This document shows positions 13,331 to 29,842 of a stretch of DNA of 64,000 nt, piece after piece (position 1 is the first letter of the stretch; every line of letters starts with the position of its first letter). Below the pieces are notes generated by a model. That model worked only from the letters and a program-made list of their open reading frames with translations. It had not been told where the DNA came from and searched no databases. This stretch comes from Xestospongia muta. Its lineage: Eukaryota; Porifera; Demospongiae; Haplosclerida; Petrosiidae. A program made the translations under genes and the position numbers. The stretch lies in NCBI GenBank assembly GCA_963693285.1, contig OY848929.1:1056501-1120500 (forward strand), given 5' to 3'.

Positions 13331-13947
13331 CTATAAGCTTGCAAAATGGAGTCCTTTTAATATCATCAAGAGATCCTGTCATGCTTCAATTTGACAGTCA
13401 GTCACCAGAAACATGTGACAAATTTGGCGGGAAACACTACACACGTGACAAACATTAATTGATTTTTAATTGATCTAATTAACAATTAATTTAAAAAAGT
13501 CTTCAAAATACATAAATATTATAGCACTTTAACTATTTTAGAAGTTGTTATTGGAAAGAAATATAGTTGTAAGACAATGTCTATACACAATATAGGGTAC
13601 AATATTTCTATCAGAAACTCCCACACTAGTCAGTTTAGCTGTCTCAGTGAATTTCTGTTACGATATGTGTGTATCAATATAAATTAATGAAACTAGCATA
13701 TGTATACAGGAGGTAGCTATCATGGTGTATCCCATTAGTTGCATGAGCTCAGATCTGGAAGTACTAGCATTGAAAAATTCTGTATTTTAAATATATCAAT
13801 CATTACATGTACCCATTTCAGTTCTAGTTAAATGATATTAACAAACTTTACATTTTGTAAACTTTAACCACAAATAAAACTATAGATTTTTCATTTAGAC
13901 ATGGTTCTAACCTTTATATATATATACATATATATAACCCCTTTGTA

Positions 13948-14100
13948 TTGTTGTTATTGTTGTTGTTGTTATTGTTGTTTTTGTTGTTGTTAATATTTTT
14001 GTTGTTGTTTTTGCTTTTGTTGTTATTATTGTTGTTGTTGTTGTTGTTTTTGTTGTTGTTGCCTTGTTGCTGCTGTTATTGTTGTTATTATTGTTGTTGG
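13948..14100. repeat. TTG/TTA trinucleotide microsatellite running into the gap
   Basis: A near-continuous (TTG)n tract with TTA and TTTTTG interruptions fills the sequence just left of the N run and is the likely cause of the assembly break. Confidence 0.85.
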
Positions 14101-14300
14101 NNNNNNNNNNNNNNNNNNNNNNNNNNNNNNNNNNNNNNNNNNNNNNNNNNNNNNNNNNNNNNNNNNNNNNNNNNNNNNNNNNNNNNNNNNNNNNNNNNNN
14201 NNNNNNNNNNNNNNNNNNNNNNNNNNNNNNNNNNNNNNNNNNNNNNNNNNNNNNNNNNNNNNNNNNNNNNNNNNNNNNNNNNNNNNNNNNNNNNNNNNNN
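14101..14300. other. Assembly gap (200 N)
   Basis: Exactly 200 undetermined bases, probably a placeholder length. It interrupts the 3' side of SDR copy B. Confidence 0.98.
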
Positions 14301-14395
14301 CAAATGGATTGGTACAATTTTTGTCTTATTAAAGTGGTGATGTCTCTCTACTCATATCAGTTGATAATGTAGATATAATATTATTCAAGACTTAC

Positions 14396-15324
14396 GAAAT
14401 CAATCCCAACTTCAAAAGCTCTTGTCTTTCTTGTTCAGGGAACTGATCAAGAGTTTCAGTGACCATGGCTGTTTCAACATAATTAGGACAGACACAGTTA
14501 ACTCGAACGTTACTCATTCCAGCATAATCCTATAAACAAAACAAATAATAATATTTCTTAACCGAGGCTACCTTCATTGCTCTTGAGAAAGCTACTACTC
14601 CATGTTTAGATGCACTGTACACAGGATTATGAAGCTGTGCATTTAAACCTGTATTGATCGAAATTTGATATCATGTTAACACAAAATGTACATAAGTTAT
14701 AATGACAAATTGACCTGCCATTGATCCCATATTGATCACAACACCACCTCTATCAGGAGACATGAACTCCAATGCTAAATATGTTCCTTGAATTACCCCA
14801 TACTAAGGAAAGAAATAAATGCACTTTTTCTGGTGATTTGTTCACCAGGTTAATGTCAAGCATTTTTTCCCAATTCTCTTCACTGTTTATTCCAGCATTA
14901 TTTACAACAATGTCCAATGAACCAAATTTATCATGAATCTGTTCAAACACACTTCGCTAAAACAAAAAGATATAAGAATTTTCTGTTATATTTTATTTAT
15001 TTCCCATACCAAAATTTTCACCATTCGTGATGTCACAAGTGAGACATAAAATATTCTCCGACTTGAATTCACGACCTAGCTCTTCACAAGTACTATTTAA
15101 CTTAGGCGAAATATCAACAACACCAACCTGTCGATGTAGGCACTGACTTAGTATGTAAACAGTATGGATGGCAATCAGATAATGAATGTCAATGATTAAA
15201 TTAATAAGCTAGAATATATTATAATTCTCTTAACCTTAGCTCCAGCTTGTAGTAGAAGACGTACTGTAGCTAGACCAATGCCTTGAGCTGCTCCAGTTAC
15301 TAGTGCTACATGGCCAGATAACAT
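14396..15324 (-). CDS. SDR copy B: HPGD-like oxidoreductase, last exon missing at gap
   Basis: Minus-strand paralog of copy A with start codon at 15324. It reads [25 protein letters not shown], the LDIVVNNAG segment, INMGSMAG and YSASKHG (YxxxK), so all classical SDR catalytic motifs are visible. Exons have the same boundaries as in copy A. The last visible exon ends at the donor GTAAG (14391-14395) after LLKLGLIS. The final exon (PEKVAEGI in copy A) is not found between the donor and the gap, nor in the 400 bases beyond it, so it most likely lies in the unsequenced gap. It is divergently oriented relative to copies C and D. Confidence 0.82.
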
Positions 15325-15869
15325 GATGAGTCTTAAGAAGAGGGGGTGTGGCTCATTCACAAATGACGTGCCCAGATGCAGTCCTATATATATATAGTAA
15401 ATTAATACACACGTGTGTCAGTAGAACAAAGGGCAATGTTATAATATTTTTAAAAATTTAATGCAACATTTGTGAGCAGTAATATTAATGTCACCTAACA
15501 AGGACCTATATGGCTAACTCCATGAAAATCTTCTAAGAAAGCCATAGGTAAATAAATTGTAAGGAAAATACATGTACAGAGTAAGCAAAGAACAGCTTGG
15601 TCAATAAGACTCTTGATATTACTCTCCAATAAACTCTATTATAGTAGAGCCTGGAGAAGATCGATTTGTCATTAAGTACTTAGTATCATTCAAAGGAAGT
15701 GTTTGACTTTATAACAGCTGGTCTCATCAGCTATAGCAATGGTGATATGTAGCTAAAAATAAAACTATATATCTAAGGGGCCAAAAATAAAACTAGTCCC
15801 TTAAGCAAACTAGAACTACATTACTAATATTTATTTGTATTGTTATTGATTTTATTCTATTCTATTAAT
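15325..15869. other. Intergenic spacer
   Basis: AT-rich sequence between the start of SDR B and the left end of a transposon relic. No gene, RNA or repeat was recognised. Confidence 0.5.
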
Positions 15870-15997
15870 AGAGCTTATGCACTGACATCACGAAACGTAA
15901 TAAAAAATAGCAACTGTTGCTAGGGCGCCATCTTGAGTGGCAAAAGCACGTTCATACACAAGAGTGGCAGCATCTGAAGCCAGATTAGCCAGGTACT

Positions 15998-17015
15998 ATG
16001 CAACACGAGACACCAATGTATTCCTCGTACTACTACGAGTTGGATGACACTGCCAAGCAACGCTACAGGGAGAAGATGGAGAAGCTCGGTGCATTAGAGG
16101 ATCCATACTTGATGTATGATCATGGACAGGAAATCTATGTGGACTGGTATGATTGGCCACAAGTCAAGTATCCCAATATTTATAACTTTCTTATTGAAAC
16201 TCCTAGTGTCTATACTGGTGAGAGTCTTAAGTCCTACAAAAGCTTAGATACATATAACTTCTATGTTAATGGTTAGGTTGAAAATATTAATGTCTTTCCG
16301 ATACCAGTCTCTCCTGGTACCTACTTTGGAATTGAATGCGTGAAACACTCACCATTTCAAAAAGTGGATTAGCAGTAGATGTAGCATACCCATTTATGGG
16401 TGCATCACCTGATGGCAAAGTCAAGGTGAATGTTGTGGCAAGGGTATTCTGGCATGGAAGTGAAATGTCCATATTCATGCCGTAACAAAATCATTTCTTG
16501 AAACAACAAATGACTCCTCTTTTTGCCTAATAAACAGAGGTGATGGGGAGTTCACACTGAATTGAATGTGTACCATGCTTATTACTTTCAAGTTCAGGCA
16601 AAACTGAAGTTTTGCCATGCTCATTATTGTGACTTTGTAGTATGGACACAGGGTGCCCTCGTAATACAGCAGCTATACCTAGATGAACAATTTATCACTA
16701 TAGCTTTAGAGAAATGCAAGCAGTTTATAAAGCTTGGTGTTCTTCCGGAGCTATTGGGCAAGTGGTACTCTAGGGAGCCAGTAGCATCATTCTCATCGAC
16801 AGGAGACAAACAAGTTGAAGAATGTGCATGTGGAGATGTTATGATGCTACTGCAGGAAAAAGGAATATGGGGAATTAATGATCTGTTGTGAAAATAACGA
16901 TTGTTGTATACAATGGTTTCACACAACATGCCTTCAGATTACCACAATTCTAAAGGGTAAATGGTACTACTGTCCTGATTGTCAGAGAAAAAAAAAGGCA
17001 CTAGGATATTGTTTT
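15998..17015 (+). pseudogene. YqaJ-nuclease / PHD-finger transposon protein, frameshifted
   Basis: The opening frame (ATG 15998, MQHETPMYSSYYYELDD) carries the conserved lead-in ETPSVYTGESLKSYKSLDTY typical of transposon-encoded YqaJ proteins. After a break, PFMGASPDGKVKV (near 16390) and, in another frame, EVKCPYSCRNKI (near 16460) are YqaJ catalytic-core motifs (GxSPDG and ExK). Next comes YYFQVQAKLKFCHAHYCDFV, and after a further shift a C-terminal PHD finger (MICCENNDCCIQWFHTTC then KGKWYYCPDC). At least three reading-frame changes separate these pieces, so no full protein can be made. Confidence 0.75.
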
Positions 17016-17161
17016 AATAATAATAATTATTTTAAAGATTACTGTTGTTTGATAACATGCATTATAATTTAATTAAATGAAACAACTGATTCACAGGAAT
17101 TGCACAATACACAACAAACAACAACTACTTTATTTACAGTGCTATAGTGTTTTCCTCCTTA

Positions 17162-17488
17162 TTACACATAATGAAGTGTTGACTGTAAAATAGTATATTT
17201 TTGCCTGACTAGGCCAATTACTCTTTCGACATGAGTACGGACATGAGATAGTTGAAAAGAGAAATCCACATCAGCTTTGCTCAGCTGTTTTTTTCCTCGA
17301 GTAAAAGGAGGTAGTTTCACTACAGCACAGTAAAGGCCAGCACTATCATGTATATTAAAACCCCTATCTGCCAAAACTATATCAGCTGGTAGTAGGTTCT
17401 CCAAAATACCAGCTTTCTGTCAGATGTATATCTGAAATCCTACCTCCCCATCCTTTAGATATAAACGTGATCACACCTTGTGGAAAGC
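17162..17488 (-). pseudogene. DDE transposase fragment (ISL2EU / DDE_Tnp_4-like)
   Basis: On the minus strand the sequence reads PQGVITFISKGWGGR, then after a one-base shift ENLLPADIVLADRGFNIHDS, then FTRGKKQLS and RTHVERVIGLVRQKYTILQS. These are the conserved C-terminal blocks of eukaryotic IS4/ISL2-type transposases, including a catalytic Asp in LADRGF and the Glu in HVERV. The N-terminal half, with the first catalytic Asp, was not found. It is convergent with the YqaJ relic. Confidence 0.8.
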
Positions 17489-17588
17489 CTTTTGTGTAAC
17501 GAAATGGCGGATAACGTCGGTTACACGTCATTCAGTTCCTCCCACTGCATAACTTCTATAGTCAACCCCTCTCATTTTTGTTTCCAAG

Positions 17589-18795
17589 ATGCTATCTGGC
17601 CAAGTTGCATTAGTCACTGGAGCTGCTCAAGGTATTGGTCTAGCTACAGCACATCTACTTCTCAAATCTGGTGCTAAAGTAAGTACTACAAACACTATAT
17701 GTTATAATGTACTGTTATATGATCTAAGGTAGTAGCTGTTGATATCTCTAATGATGAACTGACTAAATCTTATGACAAACTAAGTAAAGAGTTTGGAGGA
17801 GACAATATTCTACCACTTCACTGTGACATTACTGACAAAGAAGCTTTTGTGAGTATACCATGATATATATAGACTGATGGAGTTACAACATTTTTCATTG
17901 TCGTTTTCACATTTAGTATAAATAAGTGTTAAATGAAGAGTCATTTCCTATTATATTTGCATAAAAACTAACAAGACAAGTTCACAACTTGACATTTTAT
18001 TTTTCATAAAGGTGAAGACATTTCAGAAAACAAAAGAGCAATTTGGGTCTTTGGATATTTTAGTCAACAATGCTGGTATTACTGATGAGATTAATTGGGA
18101 AAAGACTCTTTTTGTAAATCTGGTATGCATACACAATGTCCATATTCATAAATAATAATAAGTTCATTACATAGCATGCTCCTATAATAGGGACATACAC
18201 TGCAATGCAATATATGTCCACTCAAAGTGGTGGTAAAGGAGGTGTTGTGGTTAATGTGTCATCCATGGCAGGTAGGTAAATAGATAGAAACCTGAAGTTG
18301 TTTAATTTGATTAATTATTGTAGGCCTTGTTGGAGCACCTAATCAACCAATATATACAGCATCTAAACATGGTATTGTGGGTTTCACACGTTCCATGGCA
18401 GTTAGTATCATACCTAGCAAGCTAAAAATTGTTTAGTTGTATATTTTTGTAGCATATGCAAGTAGAAACTGGCATGAGATTCAGCTGCATATGTCCTGTA
18501 GTAGTTGATACTCCAATGACTCAGCAAGAACTTGAGAAGGTTCCCAAAGAACTAAAGGCCATTTATATGAAATTAATTGAGCAACAAGGAGGATATTTGA
18601 GGTATTTAACAATTTTTTATTTTTATTTTTGTTTTTCTCAATAGTCCAGAGTTTGTAGCTGAAGGTATTATTAAATTGATCACAGATACCAGTCTCAATG
18701 GAAAGGTCATGCGTGTGACACCTCGTAAAGGTCATCATTTTCAAGAGTATCCTGATGAAGATAATGGTCTGGATCATTTCATTGAAAACTGCTAA
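17589..18795 (+). CDS. SDR copy C: HPGD-like oxidoreductase
   Basis: Third paralog of the prostaglandin-dehydrogenase-like family. It starts [17 protein letters not shown] at ATG 17589, only about 30 bases right of the presumed transposon end. It keeps [28 protein letters not shown] and [14 protein letters not shown], so cofactor and catalytic motifs are intact. The downstream exon [15 protein letters not shown] and final exon [16 protein letters not shown] lead to [11 protein letters not shown], ending FIENC with TAA at 18793-18795. Copies C and D are closest to each other, including introns 1 and 2, which points to a recent duplication. The 5' flank of copy C is shared with the transposon edge, so its promoter may differ from that of D. 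Confidence 0.88.
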
Positions 18796-19495
18796 TTTAA
18801 AGATAATCATTTAAAGCTAATTATAAGGATTGTATGCTGATATATATACTTTAATAGAATTTTGTAATAAACTTAATTGTGGCAAAACAAGATTTAATGT
18901 CATGATTTTTATTTTATAAAACAATTAATTCTCAGTCCTGAATGAGTAATTGGTAAAATTTAATAATAATTACTAAAGTACTAAGACCATTATATATGGT
19001 AGCCTGTCATCTACATATAAATTGCTATATATAAGTTATTAATTGGTTAATTTAACTGTTATACAAGCTGTAATATGTATACTATTTCATGCAAAAGTAA
19101 ACATAATGTTTTTTATTACTAATGTACTATACAATTGATTACTTATGTAGCTAATGGTTTAACTATAATGATGTGTTTGTTCTTAGACAATATATATATA
19201 TATGCCCTTCTAAGGAGATTTCTGTAACTGCAAACTTTAGTAACAAAATCATACCTTATATGGTCAAATGATGAAGATTTATTACATCATACATGTTACT
19301 AAATTTAGTAACAATATTTAATTGTTGTGCACTTTGAACTTTGAAACCATTCTTACAAAGGAAGCAAATAAAAACAAAACAGTACTTTGAGATTTGAAAT
19401 CGTGATATATAAAAAGACACCAAGGCTGCTGCAATCACAAGTCAATTTTAATCTATTTTTAGCTTCACTTATATTTTCTCAACCTTAAGTTAAAG
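18796..19495. other. Spacer between SDR C and SDR D
   Basis: Very AT-rich, with a short TA repeat near 19190. No gene recognised. It presumably carries the 3' UTR of copy C and the promoter of copy D. Confidence 0.5.
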
Positions 19496-20666
19496 ATGTT
19501 ATCTGGACATGTTGCATTAGTCACTGGAGCTGCTCAAGGTATTGGTCTAGCTACAACACATCTCCTTCTCAAATCTGGTGCTAAAGTAAGTACTACAAAC
19601 ACTACATGTTATCATGTACTGTTATATGATCTAAGGTAGCAGCTGTTGATATCTCTAACGATGTACTGACTAAATCTTGTGACGAACTAAGTAAAGAGTT
19701 TGGAGGAGACAATGTTCTACCACTTCACTGTGACATTACTGACAAAGAAGCTTTTGTGAGTACATCAATATCCAATAACTGTTCATTAATAGATTTATAT
19801 TATACATATTATAAATGTTAGGTAAAGACATTTGAGAAGGCAATAAAATGTTTTGGATCTTTAGACATTTTAGTCAACAATGCTGGCATTGCTGATGAGA
19901 AAAACTGGGAAAAGACACTCTTTGTAAATCTGGTATGTACATTTTACACATTCAGAGATTACTGTTAGCAATACTAATGTCTCTTCATTCAGCATGCTCC
20001 TATGCAAGGCACTTACACAGCAATCCAACACATGTCAACTCAAAATGGTGGTAAAGGAGGTGTAGTAGTCAATGTGGCATCATTGGCTGGTATGTGTAGA
20101 TCTTGTTAACTTATTCTCTTTATAGTACACTACAGGTCTACATCCAATACCTGGAGGAGGGTCTTATACAGCATCAAAATACGGCTTGGTTGGATTTACA
20201 CGCTCTATGAAGGTAATATTGAGCTTATTTTCTGGGCAGCAACCTGAATTTTTAGAATCACAAAATCTATATTCGAAGCCTCCAGCAATCAATGATTATT
20301 ACTACCTTTCCTTAGATTATGTAAATGTTTACTGGTGTGAGAGTCAATTGTGTTTGTCCTGCTAATGTTGACACTCCTATTATCCGTAATGGCCTGGAGG
20401 ACCCAGCTGGAAATGAGGAAGTAAAGGCAATGATTAGGAATTTGATTGAGCAACAAGGAGGACTTTTAAGGTATATAACGTCTTAAATTATTTTATTGTT
20501 TATTTGTCTTATGGTATATAGTCCAGAATTTGTAGCTGAAGGTGTTGTTAAGTTGATCACGGATACTAGTCTTAATGGAAAGATCATGCGTGTCACACCT
20601 CGTAAAGGTCATCATTTTGAAGAGTATCTTCACGAAGATGTTGAATCTTTCTATAAGAATTGTTAA
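19496..20666 (+). pseudogene. SDR copy D: HPGD-like, premature stop after the active site
   Basis: The sequence matches copy C throughout: [52 protein letters not shown]. After the intron following TRSMK, the exon beginning at 20316 reads ATT ATG TAA, with the stop at 20322-20324. The equivalent codon in copy C is CAA, so a single C-to-T change explains it. Downstream, frame and similarity continue without further damage ([17 protein letters not shown] through [11 protein letters not shown] to TAA 20664-20666). The product would end just after the YxxxK motif and lose the substrate-binding and C-terminal helices. Either a very young pseudogene, a null allele, or a sequencing error; no alternative in-frame acceptor that avoids the stop was found. 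Confidence 0.75.
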
Positions 20667-20782
20667 CTTAATTTTAAAGTTATTACTAATTTTATTCATA
20701 CTCCCACTCAATTTTATTTTAATTAATGTTGTCACAGACTACATGTAATGACTATTGCTCATGTAATCAAAGTTTATTAAAA

Positions 20783-21683
20783 ATGGCAACGGTTTATGGA
20801 GATAGTTTAAAGGATGAATATTGGGTAAAAAGATGGGAGGATGGGACTGCTTACTGGCATAAGGACTTTGTTGAGCCATTACTTGAGGTACAGTAACCCG
20901 AGTGATAATTAACATCAATTTATGAAGTGTTCCTCTGCTATTGCTAGAAACATTTCCACACTCTTGTCCCAGTAGCTGAAGTCACTGGTTGTTCTGTGTT
21001 TGTTAGTCTCTGTGGTAAGACTGTTGACATGAAGTGGATGGCTGAACAAAGTGCATCTGTTGTCGGATGTGACCTTTCTGAACTTGCAGCTGAGGAGTTT
21101 TTCTCTGAAAATAACATTCCTTACAAGAAATGTATGTGTGTGTGTGTTGTGCATTAATAATACATTATATATCTATCCACTCATGCTTCCATTTCTTCTT
21201 ATATCCTTCCATCTGTCATTACCTATTATTATATAATTACTCTTTTTTTCTGTTTGTTTAGATTCCATAGACGACTTCACTGTTTTTGAGTCTACATCTA
21301 ATGCACATCAAATCAAATTACTTGCTGGAAGTATTTTTAATTGCACTAAAGAAAATACTGGAGGTTCCTTTGATATAATATGGGATTGTAATGCACTGGT
21401 TGCTATCAATCCAGAAGATAGGGAGAAATACATCGACACACACAACTCTCTCCTCAAACCCTCAGGACGTATTCTCTTATCTACTTACGAGTATTCAGAA
21501 GCTTTTCGAGCTCAGGCTACAGCCAGACCTCCTCACACTATACCACCTGATGTGGTAAAGACAATGTATGAGCGACTAAAGTTTCGTGTCAATTTGGTAG
21601 AAAGTATTGATTACTCAGAGAGATTTCAGATAAGGTTTAACATACCACAGACTGTTAGGCATCTTTTCTACATAAGTAAATAG
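20783..21683 (+). CDS. TPMT: Thiopurine S-methyltransferase-like (TPMT)
   Basis: SAM-dependent methyltransferase of the TPMT family, cytosolic, acting on thiol substrates in known members. Four exons. The N-terminus MATVYGDSLKDEYWVKRWED is followed by the family signature FVSLCGKTVDMKWMAEQ and VVGCDLSELAAEEFF (SAM-binding glycine loop and acidic residue). Then come FDIIWDCNALVAINPEDREKY, GRILLSTYEY and the C-terminal RHLFYISK with TAG at 21681-21683. Length (about 235 residues) fits the family. It starts only 116 bases after SDR D on the same strand. Substrate cannot be read from sequence. Confidence 0.9.
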
Positions 21684-21780
21684 TGTGTGATATTACTTTG
21701 TTAATGTATATGTATTTTTGATGTTATTGCTTGTCAATATCCAATTAAAGGTATAAATGTAATATTGAAATCAATCCAAT

Positions 21781-27072
<5,292 letters not shown>

Positions 27073-27389
27073 CAATATAACAATGTTCTATAATCAATAG
27101 GATTTTTAATATATTTTATGTACAATTATATTAATACTGTAAGATCATCTCAATAGGAAATTCTCAATAGGAAATATATGAAAAATTTTAAAAATGAAGT
27201 GACTGGGAAAAAGGAGGCGATTAAAAATTGTAAAAATTTCAAAAATATAACAACGAAGAATTGTCAAGATGGAGTGATATAACACTTTTTTTATAAAACT
27301 AAAAAACACAGAGGTACAAGACCGAGACAAGTAGGCATATAACTGAGTTAGGAAAAGAGGGAGGTTGTTTGGACTGTATATGTCAAATG
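27073..27389. other. Convergent 3' spacer, ARMH3 / kelch-kinase
   Basis: AT-rich sequence between two convergent stop codons. No gene seen; it must contain both polyadenylation sites. Confidence 0.5.
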
Positions 27390-29811
27390 TTATACTAGTG
27401 ACTCAGTATTAGTACCTCCACTACTTAATCTCTTTATAATGTCATTCATACTCAGTCTATCAGCAGGAGCAGCACTCGTGCAAGCTCTCACAAGGGAGGC
27501 CATTGAAATCCAGGCGAGCCGTTGTAAGCGAGGACGAAGATCATTGGTGGGAGCAATATCTTCAGCAGGCTGGCACATCTCAAGGAGTACAACCCCAAAG
27601 CTGTAAACATCCATTTTAGGAGAGTGAAGTTCAGGTGCTTTGGCTTCGGGAGCCATAAAAATTGACATGTGTGCTGTTGAAGACGAGGAAGTAATACACA
27701 AATGACTTGTGAAATTACTCGATCCACAGTCTGAGATTTTAGCCCTCCATGTGTTGTTACCCATTGGTTCAAGGAGTATAGTGGATGTGCTAATATTGCG
27801 ATGTATTATGGGCTCAGGAACCCATTGATGAAGGTAGTGCAAAGCACCTGCAATATCTGAGGCCACAGAAAGAACTTGACGTTTTGGCAAAGGACCTTGT
27901 CTTAGTGTCATTTTGAGTGTAGTAGGCATCAATTCAGTGAGTATCATTGGAGAAGGCTCAAGAGTAGCACCGATAAATTGTGTGATGTTAGGATGACGAG
28001 CTTTAACAACGATATTCATAGCTTTTAAATACTTGGTTTTATTATTCTCTGTTATTAGAGTGCCACCTTTGAAGCACTTGACGGCAACATGAAGACCACG
28101 ATAAGAAGCAACATAAATAGATGACCAGCTGTCTCGAGCTAATTCAGCTTGTGTGAGTTGAATTTCATCTGGTGAAAGAAGCCAAAGTTGTTGAAGAGAT
28201 TCATCAGATTGTACTATTATCTCACTGACAGGAGAGCCTTGGTCTGGACTTGGGCTGGTTGATGCAGACAAAATTTTTTGTGATTTTAGGTCTTGAATCC
28301 AAAGGTTTTGCATTTTAATGGTTTTCTCGGCACCTTGAGCCTTCTCTTCAACTTCCATCATCTTGGCCTGCATTTGTTCTAACTGCTTCTTGAGCTTCTC
28401 TGCTTCGTTTTCAACTTCCAATTTCTTCTTTCCAATTTCTTCTGCATCTCTCTTGGCCTTTTTTAAAGCATTGACGGCATCAATCAACTGTCCTTGAAGT
28501 GTCTTTACTTCTTTTTTGGACTCTTCCAGCTGTTTATGGATCATAGAGCGTCTGTCCAGTGTCATAGCACTTGAGCGACCTCGTCTCAATCTCCCTTCTT
28601 GAAAATGAGAATTTGCAGTATCCCTGATGCCATTTTCTCTCACAGCTCCAAACGTAACTGAATCAGCACGAATCAAGACAGAAGTGTTGGGAGATTTACG
28701 ACTGGGTTCTTCACACAAAACCTTCCAATCTCCACCATCACTTTCGCCTATAAAACAAAACAAATGAGCTGTAATCACATGATAATCATGTGATACATGG
28801 CATATACAGTAGTAACATGATAGTAGTGAATCCAAAATACATGACAAAATAGACTTTAGGCATATACCAATCATACTTAACACAATCGTAACCATTACTA
28901 TAAAATAGACCTATTATATTTATAATTACAAGTTGTGGTCATAACAATACTGAAATGAGTAATAACTAATTGTGTATTACAAATGTACTACACAAACAGT
29001 TGTTGATTCCGATAACAAGTTAATGTGAGCAATTAGTCTATTATACAGGCTTACAGAGTTCCAGAACTGCAGTTTCTGTAACTATGGGTTGTTCTCGATG
29101 TGATTTTTCTACCAACCACTCTGAGATCCCTCCGTAGATTACTAATAAAAAATGACGAGGGCTCAGACTAAATCCCATCACACTGTGTCCTCTACGACCG
29201 ACTACAGCTTGAGGAGCACTGACCTAGTAGCAATTGTAGGAAAGCACATTAAATATTATCAGTCTGTAACTTGTTTATAGTAAATTTTATCTCTCTCTCT
29301 TCTGTTGCTAGGTATTAATTACAAGGTTATTATAGTACTATCAACCTACAGGAAATAACTCTACAATTCTCCTAGTAACCTAGTAATAGTGACTAGCTGG
29401 TTCCATATCTGTTGACTCCTCTCTCTTATCTAACAATACTTTGAAAGATTCATGAGTGTGTTGATGTTACTAATGTATTATCATGACTATTGCTTTGATT
29501 AGAATAATAACACTAGCAATTATCACAGTTTGGACAGCAGTGACCTTATAATAACTCCTCTATGTTAGAGTAACACTTTATACACTTAACAGAAGAGTGT
29601 CAAAGCATATAAATCCATACTAACTAAATTCCAAAAGGTATGATTATAAAGACACCCACAGAAATCACTCGTGCACAAAACCCACATCCTAGCAACCATT
29701 CAAATGTTGTACTGTAGTGTGTGAAATTTTAAAACTCATTAACTCCAACACATCTATAGTCAATCAACTGTAAAGAATTGCTCCTTCTCTTTCTTCGTCT
29801 CTCATGTTCTC

Positions 29812-29842
<31 letters not shown>

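Larger units (their letters stand above)
11381..13929. other. Long intergenic stretch without a recognised gene
   Basis: AT-rich sequence between SDR A and the assembly gap. It holds a GC-rich hairpin (12691-12763), two related copies of a GAACATCAGA-rich block, and an E2F-like site at 13423-13434. No protein-coding gene was recognised on either strand. Confidence 0.5.
15871..17557. mobile_element. Decayed ISL2EU-like DNA transposon with YqaJ/PHD gene and DDE transposase
   Basis: The segment holds a plus-strand YqaJ-nuclease/PHD relic and a convergent minus-strand DDE transposase relic. Candidate terminal inverted repeats are GAGCTTATGCACTG (15871-15884) and CACTGCATAACTTC (17544-17557). They match at 11 of 14 positions and each is flanked by TA, a possible 2-bp target duplication. 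A GCCAT motif recurs about 45-55 bases inside each end. Pairing of an ISL2/IS4-type transposase with a YqaJ-type nuclease is, from memory, characteristic of the ISL2EU (IS4EU) superfamily. Both genes are broken, so the element is dead. Ends are tentative. Confidence 0.65.

Noticed and set aside
13907..14372. Frames spanning the N run (poly-Leu, poly-Asn)
   Set aside because: Artefact of a TTG repeat and unknown bases.
15998..16276. Independent small gene of 92 codons
   Set aside because: It is the N-terminal piece of a frameshifted transposon YqaJ protein whose later motifs follow downstream.
27488..27772. Separate minus-strand frame of 94 codons inside the kinase exon
   Set aside because: Shadow of the kinase-like reading frame, which has clear domain motifs.
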